From Deferrisoma camini S3R1 (GTDB lineage Bacteria > Desulfobacterota > Deferrisomatia > Deferrisomatales > Deferrisomataceae): a stretch of 64,000 nucleotides of DNA. Of the stretch, positions 1-9,383 are shown one piece after another (within the stretch, counting starts at the first letter, position 1; each line of letters starts with the position of its first letter). Under the pieces are notes generated by a model that worked only from the letters and a program-made list of their open reading frames with translations, was not told the DNA's origin and did no database searches. The translations under genes were made by a program, and so were the position numbers. The stretch is from NCBI RefSeq assembly GCF_000526155.1, contig NZ_JAFN01000001.1, positions 2,629,014-2,693,013 of the forward strand, read 5' to 3'.

Positions 1-3000
1 CCCGCGGCGATGCCCAGGGGGCTCATGCGCTCCAGCCCCACGGCCATCTCGAAGATGAGGGGGGTGAAGCCGATGACGGTGGATCCCGCGGTCATCAGGA
101 TCGGCCGCAGCCGCAGCCGCACCGACTCCACGATCGCCTCGTCCTTGGGGACCCCCTTCCTGCGGGCCTCGAGCACGAAGTCCAGGAGCAGGATCGCGTT
201 GTTCACGATGGTGCCCCCGAGCAGGATGATCCCCATGAATGCGGGCTTGCAGAAGGGCTTGTCGAACAGCAGGAGACCCCACATGGCCCCGGCCACGGCC
301 AGGGGGATCGCGGTCATGATCGTCACCGGGTGGCCGAACGACCGGAACATGGCCAGGAGCAGGATGTAGAGGAGCACGATCCCGACCACGAGGGCCCGCC
401 CCATCTCGGCCTGGCTCTCCCCCATGTCCCGCACGGTGCCGGCCACCGTGAGCGTGTAGCCGGCGGGAAGCTTCAGATCCGCGAGGCGGCGCCGGGCCGC
501 CGCGGTCACCTGGCCGATGGTGAGGCCGGTGTTGCCCGCCGTGATGTCGATGGTGGGCACGAGGTTCTCCCGGGTGATGAACGGCTGGATCCGGGACGAC
601 CCGGTGGTGGCCAGCGTGCGCAGGGGCACCAGGCCCTTGGCCGTGGGGATCATGGCCTCGGCCAGATGGGCCGGGTCGGCCACCTGGTCGGCCCGGTACC
701 GGACCCGGATGGGAATGTCCAGGTAGTCCGACAGCCGCAGCCGGGTGGCCGGGATCCCTTGCACGGCGGCCCGGAGGTTGCGGGCCACGTCCTCGGGGGA
801 GGTGCCGTACAGGCGCGCCAGGGCCGGGTCCACATGCACCCGGGTCTCGGGCTTGTCCAGGTACCAGCTTCGGCGCAGATCGACCAGGCCGGGGGTTCCC
901 CGCAGCCGGGCGATCACCCGGTCGGCCAGGCGGTCGAGCACCCGGGGGTCCGGGCCGGAGAGAATCAGGTCGAAGGGGGCCTTGGTCGTGGACACGGGCG
1001 TGGCGCCGTACTCCGAAACCCGGAAGGTGCGCACCCCCGGGATCGTCCGCAGGGCGTCCCGCCACCGGCTCTCGATCTGCCAGATCGTGTCGGAACGCCG
1101 GGTGCGGTCCACGAGGTGGACGGTGAGCCGGGCCGTCTGGGTGGTGGCCCCCCCGCCGCCGAAGCTCACGGCCCCCGGCTCCGACCCCACCACGGCGGAC
1201 ACGGCTTCCACCCCGGGCGTTTCGTAGATCATCCGCTCCACCCGCGCCAGGGTCCGCTCGACCTCCTCGGGGCGGGCGGAGGCCTCGGTGTCGAACTCCA
1301 CGATGGCGATGCCGGTGTCCATGGGGGGCATCTCCTCGGCCCCCAGGAGGGGCTTGACCTGGGTCCGGGTGACCGCGAGGAACGCCATCATGAGCCCCAG
1401 AAAGAGCCAGCGGTGGCGCAGCCCCAGGCGCACGAGCCCCACGTACAGATCGGTCAGACGGTCCACGGCCCATCCGACGGGCGAGACGAGGCGCTCGATC
1501 CGGTTCTTGCTCCCGTGGGGCCGGGCCAGGAGCCGGGAGGCGACAATGGGCACCACGGTGAGCGAGATCAGGAGCGAGGCCACCAGGGTGGAGATGATCA
1601 TGAGGTTCAAGGGGGCCATGATGCGGCCCGTGAACCCCTTGGTGAACAACACGGGCACCAGCACCACCACGGTGGTGAGCATGCCGGCCGTGATGGCCAG
1701 GGCCACCTCCCCGGTGCCCTCGATCGCGGCCCGCCGGGCGTCCGGAACCTCCATGGCCCCGTAGTGCCGGTACACGTTCTCGAGGACCACGATGGAGGCG
1801 TCCACCACCATGCCCACCGCGATGATGAGACCCGAGAGGGTCACCATGTTCAGCGTGTGGGGGCTGAACCACAGGACCACCAGGGAGGTCAGGAACGACA
1901 GGGGGATCGAGACGCTCACCACGGCGGCGGCCCGGAGATCCGCGAGGAACAGAAAGATCACCAGCACGGTGAGGGCCACGGCCTGCCACAGGGAGGTGCG
2001 CATGCCGTGGACATTGATGTCGATGATGGGCTGCTGGTCGTCCGTGACGGAGAAGGCGAGATCCGGGAACCTCCGCGCGATCTCGGGAAGGGCCGTTTTC
2101 GCGTTGCGGATCGCCTCCACGGTGTTCCCCCCGTCCGCCCGGAGCAGGTTGAGGGCGATGGCGGGTTTTCCGTTCCCGTGGTAGAAGCTGCGGGGGTCGG
2201 CTTCGTCGAGGGACACCCGGGCCACGTCGGCCAGGCGCACCTGACGGCCGTCCGGGGTGGAGGCCAGGGGGAGCTCCTCCAGGGCCCGGGCGTTGGGGAA
2301 CTCCCCGGACACCCGGACCAGGTACTCTCCCTTGGCCCCGTACACCACGCCGGCGGGGCTCGAGACGTTCTGTTGCGCCAACCGGGCCAGCACCTGGCCC
2401 AGGGAGAGCCCCCGGGCCGAGAGGGCGTCCCGGTCCACCCGGACCACCACCTCGGGCTGGTGCCCGCCGAACACGTCCACATCGGCCACGCCCGGAACCC
2501 CGAGGAAGAAGTCCTTGAGGTCGTTTTCCGCCAGGAGCCGAACGTCGGCCAGGGTCTTGAGGCTGCCGGGCTTCGGGCGCACCGCCAGGGTGAGGATGGG
2601 GCGGTTGGCGTCGGTGATCCGGTAGATCCGGGGCTCACGCACATCAGCCGGCAGGTCCCCGCGCACCCGGGCCACGGCGTTTTGCACGTCCACCACGGCC
2701 TCGCCCACCGGCTTCTCGTAGACGAACTCGGCGTTGATCGAGGAGACCTCGTCCCGGGACGTGGACACGATGCGTTTCAGGCCGGACAGGGTGTTCAGCT
2801 CCTTTTCGAGAACCTGGGTGATCTTGTCGGCCACGTCGTCGGCCGAGGCTCCGGGCTCCACCGTGACCACCACCACCTGCGGGGGCACGGTGTCCGGAAA
2901 CAGATCCGTGGGCGTGCGCCAGAAGGCGAAGGCCCCCAGGGCCACGACCACCAGCGACAGGGCGAGCACGGTGTAGGGGGTGCGAAGGGCAAACCGAGTC

Positions 3001-3008
3001 AGGTTCAT
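1..3008 (-). CDS. RND efflux permease, HAE1/CzcA class (3' end cut by window)
   Basis: Inner-membrane proton-driven pump subunit of a tripartite efflux system. About 1002 codons are visible, close to the 1020-1060 usual for the family, and the stop lies before base 1. The N-terminus (MNLTRFALRTPYTVLALSLV) is the typical first transmembrane helix. It is followed by a porter-domain region with 'VTVEPGASADDVADKITQVLE' type sequence, and further hydrophobic segments lie towards the window edge. The start ATG overlaps the adaptor stop (ATGA), so the two are translationally coupled. Whether it exports drugs or metals cannot be decided: the CzcA/CusA metal residues were not recognised. It is likely controlled by the MarR gene upstream. 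Confidence 0.9.
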   Translation of the reverse strand, partial: MNLTRFALRTPYTVLALSLVVVALGAFAFWRTPTDLFPDTVPPQVVVVTVEPGASADDVADKITQVLEKELNTLSGLKRIVSTSRDEVSSINAEFVYEKPVGEAVVDVQNAVARVRGDLPADVREPRIYRITDANRPILTLAVRPKPGSLKTLADVRLLAENDLKDFFLGVPGVADVDVFGGHQPEVVVRVDRDALSARGLSLGQVLARLAQQNVSSPAGVVYGAKGEYLVRVSGEFPNARALEELPLASTPDGRQVRLADVARVSLDEADPRSFYHGNGKPAIALNLLRADGGNTVEAIRNAKTALPEIARRFPDLAFSVTDDQQPIIDINVHGMRTSLWQAVALTVLVIFLFLADLRAAAVVSVSIPLSFLTSLVVLWFSPHTLNMVTLSGLIIAVGMVVDASIVVLENVYRHYGAMEVPDARRAAIEGTGEVALAITAGMLTTVVVLVPVLFTKGFTGRIMAPLNLMIISTLVASLLISLTVVPIVASRLLARPHGSKNRIERLVSPVGWAVDRLTDLYVGLVRLGLRHRWLFLGLMMAFLAVTRTQVKPLLGAEEMPPMDTGIAIVEFDTEASARPEEVERTLARVERMIYETPGVEAVSAVVGSEPGAVSFGGGGATTQTARLTVHLVDRTRRSDTIWQIESRWRDALRTIPGVRTFRVSEYGATPVSTTKAPFDLILSGPDPRVLDRLADRVIARLRGTPGLVDLRRSWYLDKPETRVHVDPALARLYGTSPEDVARNLRAAVQGIPATRLRLSDYLDIPIRVRYRADQVADPAHLAEAMIPTAKGLVPLRTLATTGSSRIQPFITRENLVPTIDITAGNTGLTIGQVTAAARRRLADLKLPAGYTLTVAGTVRDMGESQAEMGRALVVGIVLLYILLLAMFRSFGHPVTIMTAIPLAVAGAMWGLLLFDKPFCKPAFMGIILLGGTIVNNAILLLDFVLEARRKGVPKDEAIVESVRLRLRPILMTAGSTVIGFTPLIFEMAVGLERMSPLGIAA

Positions 3009-4168
3009 CGCACCGCCTCCACGAGCTCCCCGGCGGCCAGGCGGTTCCACCCGAGGTAGGTGCTCACCACGACCTCGGTGCCCGGCTCGACGCCTTCGAC
3101 CGCTGCGAGCCCCTCGCGGACGATCCGGGGCGTCACGGGGACCGGTCGGGTCCTCCCCCCGGCCACGGTGAACACCGCGGTTTTCCCGTCGGGCGTGCGC
3201 ACGAGGGAGGCCTCGGGCACGAGCACGGCGTTCTCGAACCGCTGGAGCACGACCTCCAGGGGATGGAACGTGCCCGAGGCCAGGGGGGCCTCGCCGGGCG
3301 CGTAAGCCTCCATCGTGCACGTGCGGTCGGGGTTGAGGGACGGGTAGACGCGGTCGACCCGGAGCGTCAGGTCGAGATCCCCGATCCGCACGGTTGAGCC
3401 CCGGCCGACCCGGCCCAGGTCTCCCTGGGGCACGTCGAACGCCACCCGCCACCGGGACGTGTCCTCGACCCTCACCAGGGGGCGGCCGGGAACCCCCAGG
3501 TCGCCGGGGTCGCACAGCCTCCGGGCGACCACGCCCGGGAACGGGCTTCGGATCCGGGTGTAGGCGAGCCGGGCGCTCACCTCCCCGAGGCGCCGGCGCA
3601 GCGCCTCGACCTGCCCCTGGGCCGCGGCCAGGGCCTTTCGCGCGGCTTCGAGCCGTCCCAAGGCCTCGTTCAGCCGGTCGGCCGTGGCGTCGGCCGCGGC
3701 CTGCGCGATCGCCCCTTCCCGAGCCAGGGCCGTGTCCCGCTCCACCTCCCGCTGCCAGTAGGCGGCGGTCCTCTCGAGCGAGGCCGCGGTGGCGGCCTGG
3801 GCCTCGGCCTGGGCCTCGGCCTGCCGGATCTGGGCCTCCACCTCGGCCACCGCGTTGCGGAGTTCGTCGTCGTCCAGGACCACGAGAACCTGCCCCTTCC
3901 GGACCCGGTCCCCTTCGCGGACCTTCACCTCCAGAACCCTCGCGCCGATCTGGGCCGACAGCTCGGCGGCCTGCCAGGGGAGCACCCGGCCGAGAAACGC
4001 ACGTCGGTCCTCGAGGGTGCCGATGGCGGCCCGGGCCACCCGAACGGGAGTGGGGCGCAGGGTCGGGGCCGGGGCAGCCGCCACCCGGGCCCTTTTGCTC
4101 TTCACGGCGAGAGCTCCGCCCGCCGCGAGGGGAACGAGCGTGAGAAGGAGGAAAAGCGTTCGACGCAT
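3005..4168 (-). CDS. RND efflux periplasmic adaptor (HlyD/membrane-fusion family)
   Basis: Periplasmic adaptor of 387 aa joining the RND permease to an outer-membrane channel. It has a signal/anchor segment at residues 1-20, a biotinyl-lipoyl-like half ('VREGDRVRKGQVLVVLDDDE'), a long Ala/Glu-rich coiled-coil hairpin at about 100-200, and a beta-barrel region. The ATG at 4168 is chosen over an upstream in-frame ATG at 4192 because AAGGAG sits 6 nt before it. It is the first gene after marR with a 57-bp gap, and overlaps the permease by 4 bp. Confidence 0.9.
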   Translation of the reverse strand: MRRTLFLLLTLVPLAAGGALAVKSKRARVAAAPAPTLRPTPVRVARAAIGTLEDRRAFLGRVLPWQAAELSAQIGARVLEVKVREGDRVRKGQVLVVLDDDELRNAVAEVEAQIRQAEAQAEAQAATAASLERTAAYWQREVERDTALAREGAIAQAAADATADRLNEALGRLEAARKALAAAQGQVEALRRRLGEVSARLAYTRIRSPFPGVVARRLCDPGDLGVPGRPLVRVEDTSRWRVAFDVPQGDLGRVGRGSTVRIGDLDLTLRVDRVYPSLNPDRTCTMEAYAPGEAPLASGTFHPLEVVLQRFENAVLVPEASLVRTPDGKTAVFTVAGGRTRPVPVTPRIVREGLAAVEGVEPGTEVVVSTYLGWNRLAAGELVEAVR

Positions 4169-4225
4169 GACAGACTCCTTGATTAGCAACACATTAATTG
4201 CCTAGCTAACTAATAGGACAAAAAC

Positions 4226-4666
4226 TCATTCCTCGTTCCCGGCCAGGTTCTCCCGCACCCGCTCCAGGGTCTGGATCGTCCGCCGGATCTCCTCCTCCGG
4301 GATGCCCCGGTAGGCCCTTTCGAGCAGGGCCCGGGCGTGGGCCGACAGGTCGTCCCAAACGGCAAGGGCCTTGGGTGTCGGCGCCACCAGGTTCACCCGG
4401 CGGTCCTCCGGGGCGGGGCGGCGCTCCACCCAGCCGTCCCTCTCCATGCGGTCGATGAGCCGCACGGCCGAGGCCGGGGTGATGCCCAGGTGGGCGGCCA
4501 GCTCCGCCTGGGGCATGGGGCCGACCCCCACCAGATGGGCCAGGGCCATGAACTGGGCCCGGCTGATCCCGGAGCCGCCGAGCCGACGGTCCAGGGCGGC
4601 GGTAAAGGCCCGCAAGGTGAGGGAGCACTGAAATCCGAGGCTCTCCCGGGGGTTGAACAAGGGCAT
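4226..4666 (-). CDS. MarR-family transcriptional regulator
   Basis: Winged-helix repressor of 146 aa. The recognition-helix region reads 'AELAAHLGITPASAVRLIDR' and is followed by the wing 'RDGWVERRPAPEDRRV', whose DxR motif is diagnostic of MarR proteins. It is first in an operon with the RND adaptor and permease. Its own promoter carries a perfect palindrome over the -10 box, so autoregulation is likely. The inducer is unknown. Confidence 0.9.
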   Translation of the reverse strand: MPLFNPRESLGFQCSLTLRAFTAALDRRLGGSGISRAQFMALAHLVGVGPMPQAELAAHLGITPASAVRLIDRMERDGWVERRPAPEDRRVNLVAPTPKALAVWDDLSAHARALLERAYRGIPEEEIRRTIQTLERVRENLAGNEE

Positions 4667-4693
4667 CGAAGGCTTCTCCGCACAGGGGTATAA

Positions 4694-4727
4694 TTAGCAT
4701 GCTAACGACATGCCGCCTCCTTGTCAA
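4694..4727 (-). promoter_or_regulatory. marR promoter with palindromic operator
   Basis: On the minus strand TTGACA (4722-4727), a 17-bp spacer and TAGCAT (4699-4704) form a sigma-70-like promoter. The perfect 12-bp palindrome TTAGCATGCTAA (4694-4705) covers the -10 box. Related TTAG/CTAA half-sites recur at 4183-4215 in front of the adaptor gene. Binding by the adjacent MarR protein is inferred. Confidence 0.6.
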
Positions 4728-4800
4728 CCCGCCCTGGGCCGGCAGACGACATCCCCCTGGGGGAGGCTCAGACGGGGCCACGGGCACCGGCCGGCTCCGC

Positions 4801-5883
4801 CTACAGCAGGGCGTTGAACAGGTACCCCACGATCAGGATCCCCACGGCCACCACCGAGATGAACGTGCCGATGAGCCGGGGTTTGAGAACCTTGCGCAGG
4901 ATCACCATCTCGGGCAGGGACAGGGCGATCACGCTCATCATGAACGCGAGCACCGTGCCCAGGGCCGCGCCCTTGCCCAGGAGGGCCTGGACCACCGGGA
5001 TGATGCCGGCCGCGTTGGAGTACATGGGCACCCCGATCACCACGGCCAGGGGCACCGACCACCACGCTCCCTTGCCCATGATCGAGGCCATGAAGTTCTC
5101 GGGCACGTACCCGTGGATGCCAGCGCCCACCGCAATGCCCAGCACCACGTAGATCCACACCTTGCCCACGATCTCGCGCACGGCAACGAGCCCGGCGCGC
5201 ACCCGGTCGGCCCAGACGAGCCCGGCTTCAGGAACCTGCGACCCGGAGCCGTCGAGCTCCTGCACCCAGTCCTCCACGTGCCGTTCCATGTGCATCCGGC
5301 CGATCACCCACCCGGCCACCACCGCCACGGCGAGCCCGGTCACCAGGTACAGGGCCGCGATCCTCCACCCGAACAGCCCGAACAGGAGCACCAGAGCGAT
5401 CTCGTTCACCATGGGCGCGGAGATCAGGAACGACAAGGTGACCCCCAAGGGGACTCCGGCGGTCACGAACCCGATGAACAGGGGCACGGCCGAGCATGAG
5501 CAGAAGGGGGTCACGATGCCCAGCAGCGCCGCGAGCACGTTGCCGACCGACTCCCGCTTCCCGGCCAGGATCGCGCGGGTGCGCTCGGGCGTGAAGAACG
5601 TGCGCACGATCCCGATTCCGAACACCACCAGGGTCAGCAGCATCAGAACCTTGGGCACCTCGAAGGCGAAGAAGACGACCGCCGAGCCCAGGCGGGTGGC
5701 GGGGTCCACGCCGAGAAGGTCCCGGGTGAGCCACCGGGTGGCGAGCTCCAGGTTCCCGTACAGGCCGAACCACACCAGCAGGCCGGCCCCGACGCCGGCC
5801 CAGAGGGTCAAAGGGCGGTTGGGCGTGGTCTCGGCGGTCGGGGGACCCTGGGGTAGCGGGCACGACGAGCGGGCAAACGGCAT
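4801..5883 (-). CDS. arsP: ArsP/DUF318-family permease
   Basis: Polytopic permease of 360 aa with roughly 8-10 hydrophobic segments. The family signature 'VTPFCSCSAVPLFIGFVTAG' is present, followed by 'SFLISAPMVNEIAL'. ArsP proteins export trivalent organoarsenicals, and related SO_0444 proteins export Cu or Zn. ATG 5883 is preceded by GGAGG; the longer reading starts at a TTG inside that site and is rejected. It is the last gene of the operon divergent from arsR, which supports an arsenic role. The substrate is inferred. Confidence 0.8.
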   Translation of the reverse strand: MPFARSSCPLPQGPPTAETTPNRPLTLWAGVGAGLLVWFGLYGNLELATRWLTRDLLGVDPATRLGSAVVFFAFEVPKVLMLLTLVVFGIGIVRTFFTPERTRAILAGKRESVGNVLAALLGIVTPFCSCSAVPLFIGFVTAGVPLGVTLSFLISAPMVNEIALVLLFGLFGWRIAALYLVTGLAVAVVAGWVIGRMHMERHVEDWVQELDGSGSQVPEAGLVWADRVRAGLVAVREIVGKVWIYVVLGIAVGAGIHGYVPENFMASIMGKGAWWSVPLAVVIGVPMYSNAAGIIPVVQALLGKGAALGTVLAFMMSVIALSLPEMVILRKVLKPRLIGTFISVVAVGILIVGYLFNALL

Positions 5884-5973
5884 GGAATAATCCTCCAAGC
5901 TCGGTTCTTCTTCGTGCAGGCCGGGGGGCGGGCGATGCCTCGGCCCGCCCCGACCCCTGGATTCGCGTGGGCC

Positions 5974-6579
5974 CTACCCTTGCAACGGCGGGGCGCAGCC
6001 CCCGCACAGGGTCTTGCCGTCCTTCTCGGTCACCGCGTTCGTGAACACGGCCTCGCCGCACCCATCGCACCGGACCACGTCGAAGCAGGCCTGCCCGCCC
6101 TCCCACGGGAAGTCGAAGGGATCGGAAATATCCAGAAACTGTTCCTCGGGCAGCGAGAGGACCCGTTGGAGCAGAGGCTCCAGCACCTCCGCCGGCACGT
6201 CCTGGGGCGGCACGCCCTTTCGGCGCTGCTGGACGAAGGGGGATTGCAGGGCCTGTTCGAAGAACTCGGGCTTCAGGCTCACCCGTACCGCCTTGCCCTT
6301 TCGGGTATCCACCAGGGTGAAGGCCATCTTGTTCCAGTACCTCTTCTCGATGTTCGACTTGCCGTAGGTGCAGCCCGTGGCCGCCATGATCCCGTCCAGA
6401 AAGCACCCGGCCGCGTGGCCCTTGCCGGTCTCGGAGATCACGTAGAGCTCCTTGTCCTGCGCCCGTTCGGCGCCGAGGACCTTCATGGCCGCAAGCCCCG
6501 CCCGCAGGCCCATGGGCATGGCCGGGCACCGATGTCCGTGGAACTTCACCGCCATGTCGAAAAGCTGCTCGAACTGCAT
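5974..6579 (-). CDS. FmdE-family protein with C-terminal zinc ribbon
   Basis: 201 aa. The N-terminal domain carries the FmdE signature '[20 protein letters not shown]' and a second conserved stretch '[20 protein letters not shown]'. FmdE was named for its link to molybdenum formylmethanofuran dehydrogenase, but its biochemical role is not settled. The last 40 residues hold a treble-clef-like Cys4 motif (CDGC...CGGC). It is placed between the small thioredoxin and the ArsP permease. A role in metal/thiol handling is inferred from context. Confidence 0.8.
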   Translation of the reverse strand: MQFEQLFDMAVKFHGHRCPAMPMGLRAGLAAMKVLGAERAQDKELYVISETGKGHAAGCFLDGIMAATGCTYGKSNIEKRYWNKMAFTLVDTRKGKAVRVSLKPEFFEQALQSPFVQQRRKGVPPQDVPAEVLEPLLQRVLSLPEEQFLDISDPFDFPWEGGQACFDVVRCDGCGEAVFTNAVTEKDGKTLCGGCAPPLQG

Positions 6580-6624
6580 GGTGCACCTCCTTTAGTGGGT
6601 GAGAATGGGGTACCGGCCGCGGAA

Positions 6625-6855
6625 TCACCCCAGCATCCTGGCGATCTCGTCCGGCTTGAGCACCTTGCCCGCGGCCTTCACCTCGCCGTCGATCGCAAGG
6701 GCCGGGGTGAGCATGACGCCTCGCTTCATGATCTCGGCCAGGTCCTCTACCTTGACCACCGCTGCGTCCTTGCCCGACCGTCTCACGGCCTCCTGGGCCG
6801 CCTCGTAGAGCTTGTCGCACTTGGCACATCCGGTTCCCAGAACCTCGACCTTCAT
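6625..6855 (-). CDS. Small thioredoxin-like redox protein (CxxC, 76 aa)
   Basis: Single thioredoxin-fold domain with the active-site motif GTGCAKCDK near the N-terminus and a cis-Pro loop 'MLTPALAIDG'. It belongs to the small 'redox-active disulfide protein 2' type of cytoplasmic thioredoxins. It has no signal peptide. In the operon it sits beside ArsP and CcdA, an arrangement often seen with ArsR-linked permeases. It may deliver thiols or bind arsenite or metals. Confidence 0.85.
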   Translation of the reverse strand: MKVEVLGTGCAKCDKLYEAAQEAVRRSGKDAAVVKVEDLAEIMKRGVMLTPALAIDGEVKAAGKVLKPDEIARMLG

Positions 6856-6889
6856 GGCATCACCTCCGGTTGTAACGTGTTGGAACGGG

Positions 6890-7588
6890 TCAGGAACTCA
6901 CCAAAATTGCCACGCCCACACCGGCGATCAGCGCTCCCGCCACCCGCTTGAGCACGCGGTTGGCCCGGCCGAGGCCGCGGGACCGGATGAGCTGCTTCGC
7001 CACGCCCATGCTGGTGCCGGCCGCAACGATCAGCAGGCAGTGGCCCACGGCGTAGGTCCAAAGGAGGGCCAGGCCGTACGGCAGGTTTCCCTGCGACGCG
7101 ATGTAGGTGAGCACCACCACCAGGATCGGTGCGGCGCAGGGCGCCGACACGAGCCCGAACAAAAGCCCGAGGGTGAACGCCCCGATCACCCCGGCGTGCC
7201 TGGGCCGGTAGCGGGCGAGCCCCTCGGGCACCGAAAAGGTCCAAAGGTCCCAGAGGTGGGCGGCCATGGCCAGACACACCGCCGCGATGACCCACGGCCA
7301 GAACTCGCCCACATCGCCGAAGAGCCGCCCCAGGCTCACCGCGATCACCCCCATGGCCGTGAAGCTCACCGCCAGCCCGAACACGAACACGAGCGAGAAC
7401 CCGAAGCTGCGCTTCCAGCCTGAGATCCCGTCGTACCCGCCCACGAACCCGATCACCAGGGGGATCATCGCCAGCACGCAGGGGCTCGACGCGGTCAGCG
7501 CCCCGCCCACGAACACCGCCACGAACGCGAGCCAGGGGTTCGTCTGGATGTAGGTCTGGGCGTTGGCGAGGAGCCCCATGCCGGTCAT
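6890..7588 (-). CDS. CcdA-like cytochrome c biogenesis/disulfide-relay membrane protein
   Basis: 232 aa with about six hydrophobic segments. 'LTASSPCVLAMIPLVIGFVGG' near residue 35 and 'GLVSAPCAAPILVVVLTYIA' near residue 145 are the two PC-containing helices typical of CcdA/DsbD-beta. Those cysteines carry electrons from cytoplasmic thioredoxin to the periplasm. ATG 7588 follows GGAGGAA. Its neighbours include one cytoplasmic and two exported thioredoxin-like proteins, so a complete transmembrane thiol relay is encoded here. Confidence 0.85.
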   Translation of the reverse strand: MTGMGLLANAQTYIQTNPWLAFVAVFVGGALTASSPCVLAMIPLVIGFVGGYDGISGWKRSFGFSLVFVFGLAVSFTAMGVIAVSLGRLFGDVGEFWPWVIAAVCLAMAAHLWDLWTFSVPEGLARYRPRHAGVIGAFTLGLLFGLVSAPCAAPILVVVLTYIASQGNLPYGLALLWTYAVGHCLLIVAAGTSMGVAKQLIRSRGLGRANRVLKRVAGALIAGVGVAILVSS

Positions 7589-7603
7589 CTCACGGTTCCT
7601 CCG

Positions 7604-8389
7604 TCAAACTCCCCGCAGCACCGAGGCGGTCATCCACGCCGCGATCACCACGAGGAGGACCCCGAAGGCCCGTTTCAGGTGGCGCTTGTCCACCCGGACC
7701 GACACGCGCGACCCCACCTGGGCGCCCAGAAAGCCGCCGATCGCGAGCGGCAGGGCGAGGCGCAGATCGAAGTGGCCCGCTGCGGCGTGGCCCAGGAGCC
7801 CGGTCAGCGCGGTGAGCCCCACCATCAGGGAGCTCGTGCCCACGGCCACCTTCATGGGGATCCGGCAGGCCAGCACCATGAGCGGCACCTTGAGGAGGCC
7901 CCCGCCCACCCCGAGCATGCCGGCGAGTCCCCCGGCGAGGGTCATGAGGGGGATCGTGGCGACCCAGTTGACGCTGTAGGTCTCGCCCCCCATCGTGCGG
8001 GTCCAGTAGGCGAAGCCCCGCTTTGGCGGCTCCCGGCGCTCGGCCACGGGCCGGATCATGAAAAAGGCCCCCACTGCAAGGACCGCGGCGAAGATCACCT
8101 TGCCCACGTGACCGGGGACGTACTGGGAGAAGTAGCCGCCGAGCACGGCCCCCAGGTTGGTGGCGGGCTCGATCATGAGCACGAGCTTCCAGTCGAGAAA
8201 CCCCGCCCGGTGGAACACGAGCATGGCCGAGGCCGACACGGCCACGATCACGGCTTGGCTGGCGGTGGCCGCATGGTGGAACGGCACGCCCCACGCAAGG
8301 AGCAGGGGTACGTAGAACGCGCCGCCGCCCTGGCCCAGGGCCGAGAACGCCGCAGCCACGCCAAAAAAGACGAGCCCGAGCCAGATCAT
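7604..8389 (-). CDS. TauE/SafE-family membrane transporter
   Basis: 261 aa with about eight hydrophobic segments. The family hallmarks 'GQGGGAFYVPLLLAWGVPFHHA' near the N-terminus and 'MLGVGGGLLKVPLMVLACRIP' in the second half are both visible. The family exports sulfite, sulfoacetate and related anions. The start overlaps the preceding thioredoxin stop (ATGA). In an ArsR-type operon, transport of a sulfur or thioarsenic anion is conceivable but unproven. Confidence 0.85.
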   Translation of the reverse strand: MIWLGLVFFGVAAAFSALGQGGGAFYVPLLLAWGVPFHHAATASQAVIVAVSASAMLVFHRAGFLDWKLVLMIEPATNLGAVLGGYFSQYVPGHVGKVIFAAVLAVGAFFMIRPVAERREPPKRGFAYWTRTMGGETYSVNWVATIPLMTLAGGLAGMLGVGGGLLKVPLMVLACRIPMKVAVGTSSLMVGLTALTGLLGHAAAGHFDLRLALPLAIGGFLGAQVGSRVSVRVDKRHLKRAFGVLLVVIAAWMTASVLRGV

Positions 8390-8817
8390 CGCGGTCTCAC
8401 TCCCATCCGATGGAGCACGGCCTCCACCACGGGTAGGGGCAGGTACCCCTGGTGGCGGTAGAACTCGGTGCCGTCCGGTGCCAGGAACACCTGGGTGGGG
8501 ATCAACGTGACCCGGTACCTCCCGGCTACGCCAGGGTTCTTGCGCACGTCATAGAAGATCACCGTTACCTGGTCGTCATAGCGGTCCTTTACGGCCTGCA
8601 CCACGGGCTTCATCGCCTCGCAGGACTCGCAGCCCTCGCTGCCGAGCTCCAAAAACACCACCCTTTCACCCGGACCAAGAGCCTCCCGGGGTTCCGGAAT
8701 CCAAGCCGCATCGCTCAGCCCGGTCTCCGCCACCTGGCGGGCGGCCAGTTCCGGGAGGGACCAAAGCACCACGGCGGCCACGGCCAACCCCGCGAGGGCG
8801 AGGACAAAAGGCTTCAC
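8386..8817 (-). CDS. Exported/membrane-anchored thioredoxin-like protein (CESC)
   Basis: 143 aa starting at GTG 8817, which overlaps the upstream stop (GTGA). An N-terminal hydrophobic anchor (residues 3-22) precedes a thioredoxin domain with 'ELGSEGCESCEAMKPVVQAV' and the cis-Pro segment 'VTLIPTQVFLAPDGTEFYRH'. It is likely periplasmic and reduced through the CcdA-like protein two genes downstream. Confidence 0.85.
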   Translation of the reverse strand: MKPFVLALAGLAVAAVVLWSLPELAARQVAETGLSDAAWIPEPREALGPGERVVFLELGSEGCESCEAMKPVVQAVKDRYDDQVTVIFYDVRKNPGVAGRYRVTLIPTQVFLAPDGTEFYRHQGYLPLPVVEAVLHRMGVRPR

Positions 8818-9209
8818 TGGGACTCCTTTTTCTGACGATACTCGTTCCACTCCCGCAGGAGATGGCTTTCCTCCACGTAGCCGTAGAACCGGCCGAGCGC
8901 CTCGCCCTTTTCGTCCTGGAGGATCACCACGGGCACGGCAAAGGCCTTGTAGGTCTTCCCGGCCTCGGGGGTCCTGGCGAGGTCCACGATCACCAGGCCC
9001 ACCCGTCCCCCGGTGGCGGCCACGAAGTTCCGGACCTCCTGCTCGGCGGCCACGCATAGGCTCAGCTGGCAGGGGCACGCGTCACTCTTGGTCACAAGCA
9101 CGACCGTGGGTCCCCTCTGCTGCGCTTGGACGGCCGGGGCCAGGAACGCTGCGGATGCGGCCCAGAGGACCAGAGGAAAAATCCGTGGGACGCGGAAGCG
9201 GAGCGCCAT
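8814..9209 (-). CDS. Exported thioredoxin-fold-like protein with CPCQLSLC motif
   Basis: 131 aa, signal peptide at about 1-30 ending AVQA. The mature part begins with 'VVLVTKSDACPCQLSLC', where a CxCxxxxC cluster replaces the usual CxxC. It then runs 'AVPVVILQDEKGEALGRFYG', which resembles a cis-Pro/beta hairpin. ATG 9209 is preceded by GGGAGGAA. It is the first gene of the operon divergent from arsR, 174 bp apart. The fold assignment is by pattern only. The three close cysteines could bind As(III) or a soft metal. Confidence 0.65.
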   Translation of the reverse strand: MALRFRVPRIFPLVLWAASAAFLAPAVQAQQRGPTVVLVTKSDACPCQLSLCVAAEQEVRNFVAATGGRVGLVIVDLARTPEAGKTYKAFAVPVVILQDEKGEALGRFYGYVEESHLLREWNEYRQKKESQ

Positions 9210-9383
9210 GATTCCTCCCGGGGAGGCTGCATATCGTTGGATGCGCATGTAGACAAATGGTAACCATGGCATTTCCGCACGTCAACCGGAAAATTTGCTT
9301 TCTCTTTTTGGCCCACCAAAGGCTTGCGTGCAGGGTGTGGACCTGGTAGCTTTCGCCCATACAAATCGATGGAGGTCGATACG

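Noticed and set aside
330-3059. Very long plus-strand ORF (909 codons) opposite the RND permease
   Set aside because: Low-complexity Gly/His/Pro/Arg translation typical of the antisense of GC-rich genes; the minus strand encodes a recognisable RND permease.
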